From NCBI GenBank assembly GCA_021795795.1, contig JAJYPA010000020.1, positions 1-40,196 of the forward strand: 40,196 nucleotides of DNA, in the 5' to 3' direction. This DNA is from Pseudomonadota bacterium. GTDB taxonomy: Bacteria > Pseudomonadota > Gammaproteobacteria > Halothiobacillales > Halothiobacillaceae. The position numbers and the translations under genes are program-made. Position 1 is the stretch's first letter; every line of letters begins with the position of its first letter. Shown piece by piece: positions 7,580-14,676 of the stretch. The notes beneath the pieces were generated by a model that worked only from the letters and a program-made list of their open reading frames with translations, had not been told where the DNA came from and did not search any database.

Positions 7580-8932
7580 TTATTGAGCCACACCGGCAGC
7601 ACTGTTGATCTGTTGAATGACATTGGCCGCATCCGTGCTGGCAGCTTGAGCTGCTGCATTGTCCAGCTCGGCTCCGACAGATGGCGCCAGCGCGTCGGCC
7701 GACACATAACTGGTGTTGCCGGTTGTGATGTTTTGTTGTTGGATGGCAAGCTGGCCTGCTGCCTGACTCTGGTATTGTCCGGCCTCGTTCTGCGCGATGC
7801 CGGCAGCCTGCATCCATGCCTGATAATCACTGTTGAATGAACTGCGTGCTTGCGCCTCGTCGTAACCGGCAATCTGATTTGCCGCATCTTCCGATGCCTG
7901 TGCAGCCGCATTTTGCTGCCATGCCTGCGCGGCATTCACCGTTGCCTGATTGTTCTGCTCTTCCGCTGCCTGCATGCTGCTCCAGTCACCGTCGGCGGCG
8001 TTGGTATAACTGGTGTCGGTGCTGGTCATATCCGCTGTTTGGCCTTGCGTGACGCCGGTCTGTGCCGTGGTTTGCTGAGTCGCCTGAGCGGTTGTCGCAG
8101 CACCTGCGTTTTGCCCCTGAGCGACCCCGGTCAAGCTTGTGATCTGGGCAAACATGTTCTGCGCATCGCTGGTGGCATGCGTGACTGCCGCTGCATCATC
8201 GATCGCGGCCAGAACCGGTGCTGCTGCAACATTGGCGGCATAATCCGCATCGGCAATGCCCTGGTACATTTCATTCATCGCAATCCAGAATGCGTAGCAG
8301 CCGGCATTGATACCGCAGCCTGCCGCATTCATCGCCGCCTGATAGGCGTTGTCATTGGCTTGATAACCGCCTGTGGCCAGGCCGCTCATGACCGCCTGCT
8401 CGCCGGCGCCTGCCAGCGCATAGGTCACATCGGTGCCGGGGGTCAATTGCCCCATCGACACACCTGTCGATGCCTGCGTGCCCGATGACTGCGTGGCGAA
8501 GTCCGAACTGGCATACACCTGGCCGTTGGCAGCACCCGATTGCGCCACAGCAGGCGCCAGCGTCGCGGCAGAATCGGCTGTCGCGTTGCCGTCAGTCACG
8601 GCAGGCTGTTGCTGGGCCAGTTGCTGGCTTGCCTGATTTTGATAGTCGGTGGCAACGCTCCGGGCTTCCTGTGCCGCCTGTTGCATCACCGTATAACTGC
8701 CGAACCCGCCACCAGAATTCAGATCCTGAGTGGCAATATCCTGCGCGGTGTTGGCGGCGGACGTATCTGCCTCGTAATTCTGATATGACGTGCCGGCGGT
8801 ATAGGCGTCGTTCAGGTTCTGGTTCTGTGTCGTTGTGAGCGTACTTTGCAACGTTGGATCCGGCGCGGGCGCGTCAGCCAGCGCAACAGCCGGTGCGGTG
8901 GACAGCAGGACGATCGTTACGATTTTTTTCAT
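7580..8932 (-). CDS. Ala/Gln-rich secreted protein with internal duplication, T4SS operon
   Basis: An exported 450-residue protein of no family I recognise. It has a signal peptide (KKIVTIVLLSTAPAVALA) and then an extremely Ala-, Gln-, Ser-, Thr- and Asp-rich body predicted to be helical. It contains two related halves: YQNQASQQLAQQQ..ADSAATLAPAV (about 90-130) matches YQSQAAGQLAIQQQ..YVSADALAPSV (about 385-425). SDAQNMFAQITSLTGVAQ in the middle matches TDAANVIQQINSAAGVAQ at the very end. Between the halves is a Cys pair (CGINAGCYAFW). The ATG at 8932 overlaps the virB4 stop (TGATG) with GGGAGA upstream. Its place between virB4 and virB5 suggests a surface or pilus-associated factor. Confidence 0.75.
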   Translation of the reverse strand: MKKIVTIVLLSTAPAVALADAPAPDPTLQSTLTTTQNQNLNDAYTAGTSYQNYEADTSAANTAQDIATQDLNSGGGFGSYTVMQQAAQEARSVATDYQNQASQQLAQQQPAVTDGNATADSAATLAPAVAQSGAANGQVYASSDFATQSSGTQASTGVSMGQLTPGTDVTYALAGAGEQAVMSGLATGGYQANDNAYQAAMNAAGCGINAGCYAFWIAMNEMYQGIADADYAANVAAAPVLAAIDDAAAVTHATSDAQNMFAQITSLTGVAQGQNAGAATTAQATQQTTAQTGVTQGQTADMTSTDTSYTNAADGDWSSMQAAEEQNNQATVNAAQAWQQNAAAQASEDAANQIAGYDEAQARSSFNSDYQAWMQAAGIAQNEAGQYQSQAAGQLAIQQQNITTGNTSYVSADALAPSVGAELDNAAAQAASTDAANVIQQINSAAGVAQ

Positions 8933-11379
8933 CAGAAGTTCTCCCATTGTTTTGCGGCCGTATGCTGGCCGCGTTCGCGCAGCCATTGTGCCGGCCACGT
9001 TTGCCCGAATTGATCGCGCAGGGTCCTGATCCGCGCGATGTCTTCCTTGCCCGATGCGCCGACAAAGGCCAGCTCGGCCCCTGACAATCCCAGCTCGAAC
9101 AAACGCCGTCCGTCCGGGTGAATGACGTAGTACTGCCGCTTCGGGGTTGCCATGGCCAGAATCTCGATCTGACGCGCATTGAGGCCGATGCCTTCGTACA
9201 GCGGCCGGATGTTGTCGGTTTGCGATTCCGGGTTGGGAAGCAGAATCTTGGTCGGACAGGACTCGAAAATCACATCGGCAATGCCGGAGCGCACCAGATC
9301 GGTGAGTGATTGCGTGGCGAAGACCACCGCCACGTTGGCCTTGCGCAACACTTTCAGCCATTCCCTGATTTTTGCCTTGAAGGCCGGATGCCCCAGCATG
9401 ATCCAGGCTTCATCCAGAACCAGTAGCGTGGGTTGCCCCTGAAAGCGCTGCTCGATGCGATGGAAAAGATAGGTCAACACCGGCAGCACCAGCTTGTCGC
9501 CCTTGTTCATCAGATGTTCCATCTCGAACACCTGAAACGGGTCATCGGCCAGGCTGTCCGTTTCAGCATCCAGCAGGTGCCCTGCCATGCCGCGCAGGGT
9601 GTACGCCTGCAAGGCATCACGCAAAGTCTGATCCTGCAACAGCACCAGAAAATTCGTCATGGTGCGCTGCGCCATGATCTCGGTTGATTTGCCGAGCTGC
9701 ACCACGGTACGAAAGATTTCCTGCCGATGATGAGGGAGAATGGTCACTCCTTGCAGTTCGCATAACTGTTCAAGCCATTCAGCCGCCCAGACCTGCTCGT
9801 TGGGTTCGTCAACACGCCCCAAGGGACAGAAGGCCAACTCGCCATGCTCACCGGCAATATCGTAGTGCTGGCCACCAGACGCCCACACCAGCGGCAGCAT
9901 GGAGTAGCCCTTGTCAAACGCGAAGACCTGCGCTTTCGGATAGCGGAATTGCTGGGCTACGAGCGTAGCCAGCAAAGTTGATTTACCGGAGCCGGTCGGC
10001 CCCAGAATCACGGCATGACCAAGGTCGCCCGCATGCAGGCTCAAGCGGAACGGCGTGCTGCCATCAGTCTTGGCGTACAGCAGCGGCGGGCTGTCAGGTG
10101 GGTAAAACGGGCACGGATTCTTTTCCAGTCCGGCCCAGACCGATGTAAACGGCAGCAGGTGCGCCAGATTCAGCGTGTGGATCAGCGGCCGGCGCACATT
10201 GGCACTGGTGTTGCCGGGGTGCGTGCCAAGATACGCTTCAATGCTGTTGACTTCTTCGACGCGCGCGCCGAAGCCACGGTTTTCGATATGCTTCACCACC
10301 TCGCGGGTGATTTCGTCCAGCATGGCGGGATCGTCATGCGACAGCAGCAGCACACTGGTGTAATACCCGTACAGCACCATGCCGCTGGATGCTTCGGCCA
10401 GCGCCTGCACTGCGTCATTTGCCATGCGGTCGGCATCGGCATTAATGTGCGTTGCCTGCCCGCCGGAATTCTCGCGCATGACATTCATCATGCTCTTGCG
10501 CTTCATGGCCCATTTGCCGCGATATTTGTTCAACAGCTTGTCTGCCTGGCCGGGGTCGAGATAGATGAAACGGTTCGACCAGCGATACGTCACCGGCAAG
10601 CGCGACAAAAAATCCAGAATCCCCGGAAAACTGTGTGCCGGCAGCCCGGTCAATCCGACACAACTGATATGCCGGTGGTCAATTTGCGGCACAAAGCCTG
10701 TCACCAGATCGTGCGCGCCGACAATGGCATCCAGATACATCGGGACTTCCGCCATGACCATGGGGCGCGACTGTGGTGCCAGAGTCACGCATTGTTCCAG
10801 ATAAGCGAGCAACGGGCTGGTAATCGCCCCTGTGCGCTCGTCCACCGAATCAGCCAGCCGCCGGATATGCAGCAGGCTGGCAAGCCGGCTTTCCAGTTCG
10901 CGGATCTGTTCGCGGAATCGTTCCAGATTGCGGCCGGCAGTGCCTTTGATCCTGCCGTCCACAAACAGGTCTGCCGCCTTGCTGGCTGCGTCCGGCATCG
11001 GGAACCACGTCACGGTCAGCACAAAGCGGCTGGCGTATCCGGCATGAATGCCTTCATGGGCGGCGCGGCGCGCCTCATCGATCAGCCGTGTTGTGCGATC
11101 ATGGAAGGCGCCTGATTTTGCATAACCTGGTGCAGGGCCCCGCACTGCATCGCAATGGATCACCCAGCCGTCACCCAGCTTTAGCGCAGTGTTGATGCGC
11201 GCCGACATCGATTTCAGTTCTTCATTCGTGGCCGAGTCCAGATCCGGGCCGCGATATTCCCAGCCAGCGATCAAGCCACCGTTTTTGGTGAGAACGATTC
11301 CGTTATCCACCAGCGCCGCCCATGGCAGCAAATCCGGCAATCCGTAGGCTTTGGTACGAAATTCAGCCAGCGCACGCAT
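8932..11379 (-). CDS. virB4: VirB4/TrbE-like T4SS ATPase
   Basis: An 815-residue ATPase, the largest motor of the channel, needed for pilus assembly and substrate transfer. The N-terminal half has the CagE/TrbE/VirB4 domain (GGLIAGWEYRGPDLDSATNEE near residue 35, and the FLSRLPVTYRWSNRFIYLD region). The C-terminal ATPase domain has Walker A GPTGSGKSTLLATLVAQ (about 450), Walker B PTLLVLDEAWIMLGHP (about 650) and the VVFATQSLTDLVRSGIADV motif. Its ATG overlaps the virB3 stop (TAATG). The length is normal and no disruption is seen. Confidence 0.97.
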   Translation of the reverse strand: MRALAEFRTKAYGLPDLLPWAALVDNGIVLTKNGGLIAGWEYRGPDLDSATNEELKSMSARINTALKLGDGWVIHCDAVRGPAPGYAKSGAFHDRTTRLIDEARRAAHEGIHAGYASRFVLTVTWFPMPDAASKAADLFVDGRIKGTAGRNLERFREQIRELESRLASLLHIRRLADSVDERTGAITSPLLAYLEQCVTLAPQSRPMVMAEVPMYLDAIVGAHDLVTGFVPQIDHRHISCVGLTGLPAHSFPGILDFLSRLPVTYRWSNRFIYLDPGQADKLLNKYRGKWAMKRKSMMNVMRENSGGQATHINADADRMANDAVQALAEASSGMVLYGYYTSVLLLSHDDPAMLDEITREVVKHIENRGFGARVEEVNSIEAYLGTHPGNTSANVRRPLIHTLNLAHLLPFTSVWAGLEKNPCPFYPPDSPPLLYAKTDGSTPFRLSLHAGDLGHAVILGPTGSGKSTLLATLVAQQFRYPKAQVFAFDKGYSMLPLVWASGGQHYDIAGEHGELAFCPLGRVDEPNEQVWAAEWLEQLCELQGVTILPHHRQEIFRTVVQLGKSTEIMAQRTMTNFLVLLQDQTLRDALQAYTLRGMAGHLLDAETDSLADDPFQVFEMEHLMNKGDKLVLPVLTYLFHRIEQRFQGQPTLLVLDEAWIMLGHPAFKAKIREWLKVLRKANVAVVFATQSLTDLVRSGIADVIFESCPTKILLPNPESQTDNIRPLYEGIGLNARQIEILAMATPKRQYYVIHPDGRRLFELGLSGAELAFVGASGKEDIARIRTLRDQFGQTWPAQWLRERGQHTAAKQWENF

Positions 11380-11678
11380 TATTGCATCTCCCGCTGTGGG
11401 GCAAACGGCGAGGCCTGCGCGGCATAGTATCGTTTGTACTTCATTGCCCTGACACCAGTTTGCGACAGTTGCGGATCATAAGCGGCTGCGCGGGAGAGCC
11501 CCCACTGGCCAAGTATCCACATCGTGATACCTATCACCGCTGCCCACACATGGGCGAGCGAAAAGATGAATACGCCAGCGAGAATCGCCAACATCAAAAC
11601 CAGATTGCGCTCGCCACCCATCATCAGAATGGGGCGGTTGAGCGACTCATGAATCGGTGTGCCATATTCATTACTCAC
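11379..11678 (-). CDS. virB3: VirB3/TrbD-like inner-membrane protein
   Basis: A 99-residue VirB3/TrbD protein that works with VirB4 at the inner membrane. It begins with the family motif (YGTPIHESLNRPILMMGGERNL), followed by a hydrophobic hairpin at about residues 28-58 (LMLAILAGVFIFSLAHVWAAVIGITMW). A tail follows in which the conserved AAAYDPQLSQTGVRAMKYKRYY is clear. The start codon is GTG, overlapping the stop of the preceding small gene as GTGA, so the two are translationally coupled. It is followed by virB4 with a one-base overlap. Confidence 0.93.
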   Translation of the reverse strand: MSNEYGTPIHESLNRPILMMGGERNLVLMLAILAGVFIFSLAHVWAAVIGITMWILGQWGLSRAAAYDPQLSQTGVRAMKYKRYYAAQASPFAPQREMQ

Positions 11679-11875
11679 ATTTTGTCTCCATAAACCCGGT
11701 CGATCATGTCGGTCATGTCTGCGACATACCGTAGCGCCTGGGTGATCTCGGGAACTTCATACCCTTGATCCACCAAGGCTTGCACCACCTGCGACAAAAT
11801 GTCTGTCAGGTTGGGTGGCTGGTCGCCCGGAATGTCATCACGTTCCATAGCGCGTTCCCGAATGACGGCGCGCAT
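11675..11875 (-). CDS. Small acidic protein between virB2 and virB3
   Basis: A small soluble protein (about 66 residues from the ATG at 11875, or 57 from the ATG at 11848) that I do not recognise. It is acidic and helical: PPNLTDILSQVVQALVDQGYEVPEITQALRYVADMTDMIDRVYG. The first ATG overlaps the virB2 stop (TGATG), and its own stop overlaps the virB3 GTG, so it is fully built into the operon. A weak CGGGAA site stands 8 bases before the second ATG, so the start is uncertain. No membrane segment or cysteine is present. It could be a cytoplasmic regulator or chaperone for pilin or VirB3/B4; this is only a guess from position. Confidence 0.65.
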   Translation of the reverse strand: MRAVIRERAMERDDIPGDQPPNLTDILSQVVQALVDQGYEVPEITQALRYVADMTDMIDRVYGDKM

Positions 11876-12186
11876 CAAAATACCAAGGCTCCTGTCAGCC
11901 CGAGGACATCCAGGAATTTGTTGCCCATTACGATGAACGCTACCCCCAGCACCACATACATCAGTTTTTTGGCGATGCCGCCCAGCTCTTCGCCGAACAC
12001 CAACGCGGCGCCTGCGGCCAGAAATGCAATCACGCTGATGCCGGTCGCAACCGGGCCGGTCAGATCACCTTGCAAAGTAGTGATAGCGGTATCCCATGGC
12101 AGCCCGCCAGCACCCCCTGCAAATGCATTTTGTGCGGCCAGCAGCGCCAGGATGGTCGTCGTGATACGGGTAATTGTTTTCTTCAT
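11875..12186 (-). CDS. virB2: VirB2/TrbC-like major pilin
   Basis: A 103-residue prepilin of the VirB2/TrbC family and the first gene of the mating-pair-formation operon. A signal peptide (MKKTITRITTTILALLAAQNAFA) is followed by a mature protein with two hydrophobic helices (VATGISVIAFLAAGAALVFG and LMYVVLGVAFIVMGNKFL) separated by the small positively charged loop EELGGIAKK, the standard VirB2 topology. The ATG at 12186 has AAAGGAC 6 bases upstream; in-frame codons further left lack a binding site and enter the control region. The TraF peptidase encoded at 13919-14461 may process or cyclise it, as in RP4. Confidence 0.92.
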   Translation of the reverse strand: MKKTITRITTTILALLAAQNAFAGGAGGLPWDTAITTLQGDLTGPVATGISVIAFLAAGAALVFGEELGGIAKKLMYVVLGVAFIVMGNKFLDVLGLTGALVF

Positions 12187-12237
12187 GTCAGTCCTTTCGC
12201 TCGGTAACAGCCACTGGAAATCAGAGGCTCTTACCTC

Positions 12238-12257
12238 TATTCCGCAAGGTGGACACC
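12238..12257. promoter_or_regulatory. Shared transfer operator box, copy upstream of virB2
   Basis: TATTCCGCAAGGTGGACACC on the plus strand, so the complement reads toward virB2, whose ATG is 51 bases further on. The same 20-mer recurs at 24041, with one mismatch at 26670, and inverted at 27051. Identity with the 26670 copy extends to 25 bases (from 12233). Each copy is in front of a transfer operon, which points to a common regulator. Confidence 0.75.
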
Positions 12258-12405
12258 CACCCACATAACAGGCCGCCTTGCACCCATCACGCCAGCACGA
12301 GGCTGGCATTCGGTCTGCTGGCCGGCAGCCTGAAAACCAAACTTCACGCCGTTTAACAGCTCCGTTCAAACCGTAACCCCCGGCATGCATCCCACTGGAT
12401 CAGCG

Positions 12406-12480
12406 CCCCTCATCCGCAGGTGAAGGGGGATTGATCGTGGGCATCAACGCACGCCGGGATAAATCCCGGTTTTTGTTTTT
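12406..12480 (+). terminator. Rho-independent terminator preceded by a second hairpin, rightward
   Basis: Arms CCGGGA and TCCCGG (12454-12469, loop TAAA) are followed by TTTTTGTTTTT (12470-12480), a textbook intrinsic terminator for plus-strand transcription. A second hairpin lies just before it (CCCCTCA at 12406, TGAAGGGG at 12421). No plus-strand gene ends upstream, so the transcript ended here must start within about 12190-12400. It may be a short RNA or an attenuated leader of radC. Confidence 0.6.
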
Positions 12481-12576
12481 ACTCCGCAAACGGCTTTCCC
12501 CCTCCCGTCCCCCAAGGGGAAGCGAAGAGAGCTTCAGGTCAAGAGCATCACTTTTACCGACCAAGGAGCCAAGACC

Positions 12577-13077
12577 ATGAACGCCAGCCAAATGAAAATT
12601 GAATTTGAAACGAATCTGACCTACACCACGGCAGATCAGGAAGAAGACGCCATCATTGAACGGGCGCTTGTAATTCTGAATTCGCGCTTGCGGAAAACGG
12701 GTGAATCCATGACATCACCCGCAGCAGTACGCAACTATCTGCGCCTGAAGCTTTCAGGATTGGAACATGAAGTATTTTGCGTCATGTTTCTGGACAGCCA
12801 GCATCGGGTTATCGGCTTTGAGGAAATGTTCCGGGGCACACTGAATCAAGCCAGCGTCTACCCGCGTGAAGTGGTAAAAAAAGCGCTTGCAAACAATGCG
12901 GCAGGAGTGATTTTGGCGCATAATCACCCGTCAGGAGAAACAACGCCAAGCATGGCAGATCAAAACCTGACCGATGCACTGAAAAGCGCGCTGGCGCTGG
13001 TGGATGTCCGTGTGCTGGATCATTTCATTGTTGGAGGTACGGACGTGCTGTCGTTTGCCGAACAAGGTTTAATGTAA
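12577..13077 (+). CDS. radC: RadC-family JAB/MPN-domain protein
   Basis: This 166-residue protein has the RadC (YeeS-type) JAB1/MPN fold. The metal-binding pattern is visible: Glu in [20 protein letters not shown], then [21 protein letters not shown] with His-x-His, Ser and Asp ligands in the usual HxHP(S)G...D arrangement, and DHFIVGG near the end. The helix-hairpin-helix of long RadC is lacking, as is typical of mobile-element copies. These are common on conjugative elements, where a role in DNA repair or in antagonising host defence has been suggested without a settled mechanism. The ATG is preceded by AAGGAG. It is transcribed away from the VirB operon. Confidence 0.92.
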   Translation: MNASQMKIEFETNLTYTTADQEEDAIIERALVILNSRLRKTGESMTSPAAVRNYLRLKLSGLEHEVFCVMFLDSQHRVIGFEEMFRGTLNQASVYPREVVKKALANNAAGVILAHNHPSGETTPSMADQNLTDALKSALALVDVRVLDHFIVGGTDVLSFAEQGLM

Positions 13078-13118
13078 CGGTCAATTATGTGGTTGTGATG
13101 CGCCCAAGGAAAAATCAT

Positions 13119-13922
13119 ATGGAAGAAAGTATTCAGTCGTTCAATAGCCTAAATGGCGGTATTACCATGTGGCTCGGACGCTTGGCTGACCGCTTGGTGG
13201 AGGACGGGACAGATGAATTTCTCAAGCAAATGCAGGAGGAGTTTGACCACACCCTCCACACCCAAAACCAAAATTCGCAGAATAACATTTACTTCTTAAT
13301 CAATGGAATCAATAGCATCGACAAGTCAACGCTTGAGCAAGCCATTGCGTCACTAAGAGAGCCATACCAACGAGCGAAGAATCTCAGGGAGAGTTATCAG
13401 CAATGTGTCGAATCCTTGGAGCAAGCAGATCACCGATGGAATTCCTATGCGGAAAGCGCAAAGTCTCTGCTTGAGATTTTGGGAAAGTGGGCCTGTGAGA
13501 CGGAAGTTGCGCGTTCCAAGAAATTGATCCGCTCACAACATTCACTTCTAAGTCCTATTTTTCCCCTCAAATACTGTGGTGGATGGAGCGTATTAAATTC
13601 CCCGCAACAACTCCGAGCCAATCTCACACATTTCAAAGATAAAGTTAATGAAATCAATCATGTAATTGACCGCTCATATATTGCAGGAGATCTTCCGCAA
13701 AACCTTAGTCCTTCTGACTTCCGCACGGCCATTAAGTCTCTGGAAGAACAGCAAGAGCAGGCAAATAATTTGTCAAATAAGGTAAGCCGAGCCATCGAAG
13801 ACTTGGAGAGTGCAGAAGCAAGCTATTTCTCTCAGAGACAACCCCTGTTTAACCTGCTTTGGCAGATGCCTGAAACGGCGCATTGGGCCCTTTTCCGCAT
13901 CTGCCGTCCGGATTTACTTTAA
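13119..13922 (+). CDS. Unrecognised coiled-coil protein inserted between radC and traF
   Basis: A 267-residue soluble protein that matches nothing I know. It is rich in Gln, Asn, Ser and Glu and helical, with heptad-like stretches at about residues 75-125 (LEQAIASLREPYQRAKNLRESYQQCVESLEQAD) and 200-250 (FRTAIKSLEEQQEQANNLSNKVSRAIEDLESAE). This suggests a coiled coil split by a Cys/Trp-containing middle (PLKYCGGWSVLN). I chose the ATG at 13119 because AAGGA stands 7 bases before it; an in-frame ATG at 13089 has none. Its base composition is more AT-rich than its neighbours, and it ends only 4 bases into the convergent traF, so it looks like a later insertion. Confidence 0.65.
   Translation: MEESIQSFNSLNGGITMWLGRLADRLVEDGTDEFLKQMQEEFDHTLHTQNQNSQNNIYFLINGINSIDKSTLEQAIASLREPYQRAKNLRESYQQCVESLEQADHRWNSYAESAKSLLEILGKWACETEVARSKKLIRSQHSLLSPIFPLKYCGGWSVLNSPQQLRANLTHFKDKVNEINHVIDRSYIAGDLPQNLSPSDFRTAIKSLEEQQEQANNLSNKVSRAIEDLESAEASYFSQRQPLFNLLWQMPETAHWALFRICRPDLL
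13861..13905. repeat. 9-bp inverted repeat at the convergent gene ends
   Basis: GGCAGATGC (13861-13869) and GCATCTGCC (13897-13905) are perfect inverted copies with a 27-base spacer. They lie inside the last codons of the plus-strand coiled-coil gene and just past the traF stop on the other strand. No U-tract follows, so it is not a standard intrinsic terminator. It may still help end convergent transcription or mark an old insertion end. Confidence 0.4.
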
Positions 13923-14461
13923 TATTGTCTTGCCAAACCATAAAACATCGACTTTGTGACCGCACCCCAATACCGACTATCAAAACTTTGCCCAGCCAAC
14001 GCTGGTACAGCACCGCTGCCGTAAATCCAGTACTCATCTCTGCCCAATACAAATTCACCCTGCTGATGCGGCAGGACAACTTCCGGAAATCTGGCAGATT
14101 CGGCCAACTGCTGACTGTATGGCAAACGCTGACCATTGATCCATACATCGTCCATGTTCACATGCACCTGGTCGCCGGGTACGCCGGCCACCGTTTTGAA
14201 CATGGGCATGCCGCCACCTGGACAGGTGCCGCGCATGTAAAACGGGAATTTTTCCGGAGTAACGAACACAGGCGGGCAAAATTCCACCAAGGCACCCCGA
14301 TGGATCGTTCCGCGCACAGGTTCCAGCCGATAGATGCCCAGCGGTTCGCTTTCTGTCAGGTTGATCCGCCAGCCGCTCAAATATGCAATTTGCGTCGATG
14401 CGATGATCAAACCCATCGACAACAAAGGTGCAGTGAGCCGTTCCCAATGGATTGCTCTCAT
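13919..14461 (-). CDS. traF: TraF-like conjugal signal peptidase (S26 family)
   Basis: A 180-residue membrane serine peptidase of the TraF/LepB family. In RP4, TraF matures and cyclises the TrbC pilin. An N-terminal transmembrane segment (LLSMGLIIASTQIAYL) is followed by the catalytic Ser region NLTESEPLGIYRLEPV. The general-base Lys region is MFKTVAGVPGDQVHV, and then comes the C-terminal GRDEYWIYGSG..SFDSRYWG, equivalent to LepB box E (D-S-R-Y-W-G). I start at ATG 14461, which overlaps the stop of the upstream small gene (TAATG); an extended frame upstream only repeats that gene's DNA. Confidence 0.92.
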   Translation of the reverse strand: MRAIHWERLTAPLLSMGLIIASTQIAYLSGWRINLTESEPLGIYRLEPVRGTIHRGALVEFCPPVFVTPEKFPFYMRGTCPGGGMPMFKTVAGVPGDQVHVNMDDVWINGQRLPYSQQLAESARFPEVVLPHQQGEFVLGRDEYWIYGSGAVPALAGQSFDSRYWGAVTKSMFYGLARQY

Positions 14462-14676
14462 TAATTGCCACCAATTATTTGTTGAAGCGTGGTATAAAGA
14501 ATGAAAACAAACACCAGCAAAAACAAAAGAAAGCGCCACCAAAAATATTTCTCATGGTATCTTTCAATTGCCTTTTTCATCGCACACTTCAAACCGTTAT
14601 ATCTGACATCCTTACGAAAAACATCATAATCCGTCGGCTTTTTATTGGGCTTCGTTTTTAAACGTGATTCACTCAT
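14461..14676 (-). CDS. Small single-pass membrane protein between traG and traF
   Basis: A 71-residue basic protein with one strong transmembrane helix at about residues 46-66 (WWRFLLFLLVFVFILYTTL). It is preceded by a Lys/Arg/Tyr-rich cytoplasmic part (KTKPNKKPTDYDVFRKDVRYNGLKCAMKKAIERYHEKYF). I do not recognise it. Its ATG overlaps the traG stop (ATGA) and its stop overlaps the traF ATG (TAATG), so it is co-translated with both. It could assist TraF or TraG at the inner membrane, by position only. Confidence 0.7.
   Translation of the reverse strand: MSESRLKTKPNKKPTDYDVFRKDVRYNGLKCAMKKAIERYHEKYFWWRFLLFLLVFVFILYTTLQQIIGGN

Larger units (their letters stand above)
12187..12576. other. Control region between virB2 and radC
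   Basis: This 390-base gap separates divergent transcription units. It holds the shared operator box (12238-12257), the hairpin and terminator (12406-12480), and a C-rich/G-rich hairpin-forming stretch (about 12493-12523) just upstream of radC. I found no coding region that I can support and could not define promoter hexamers with confidence. Confidence 0.5.

Noticed and set aside
10015..11115. Long open frame (366 codons) opposite virB4
   Set aside because: Antisense shadow of a clear VirB4 gene, with composition typical of a mirrored frame.
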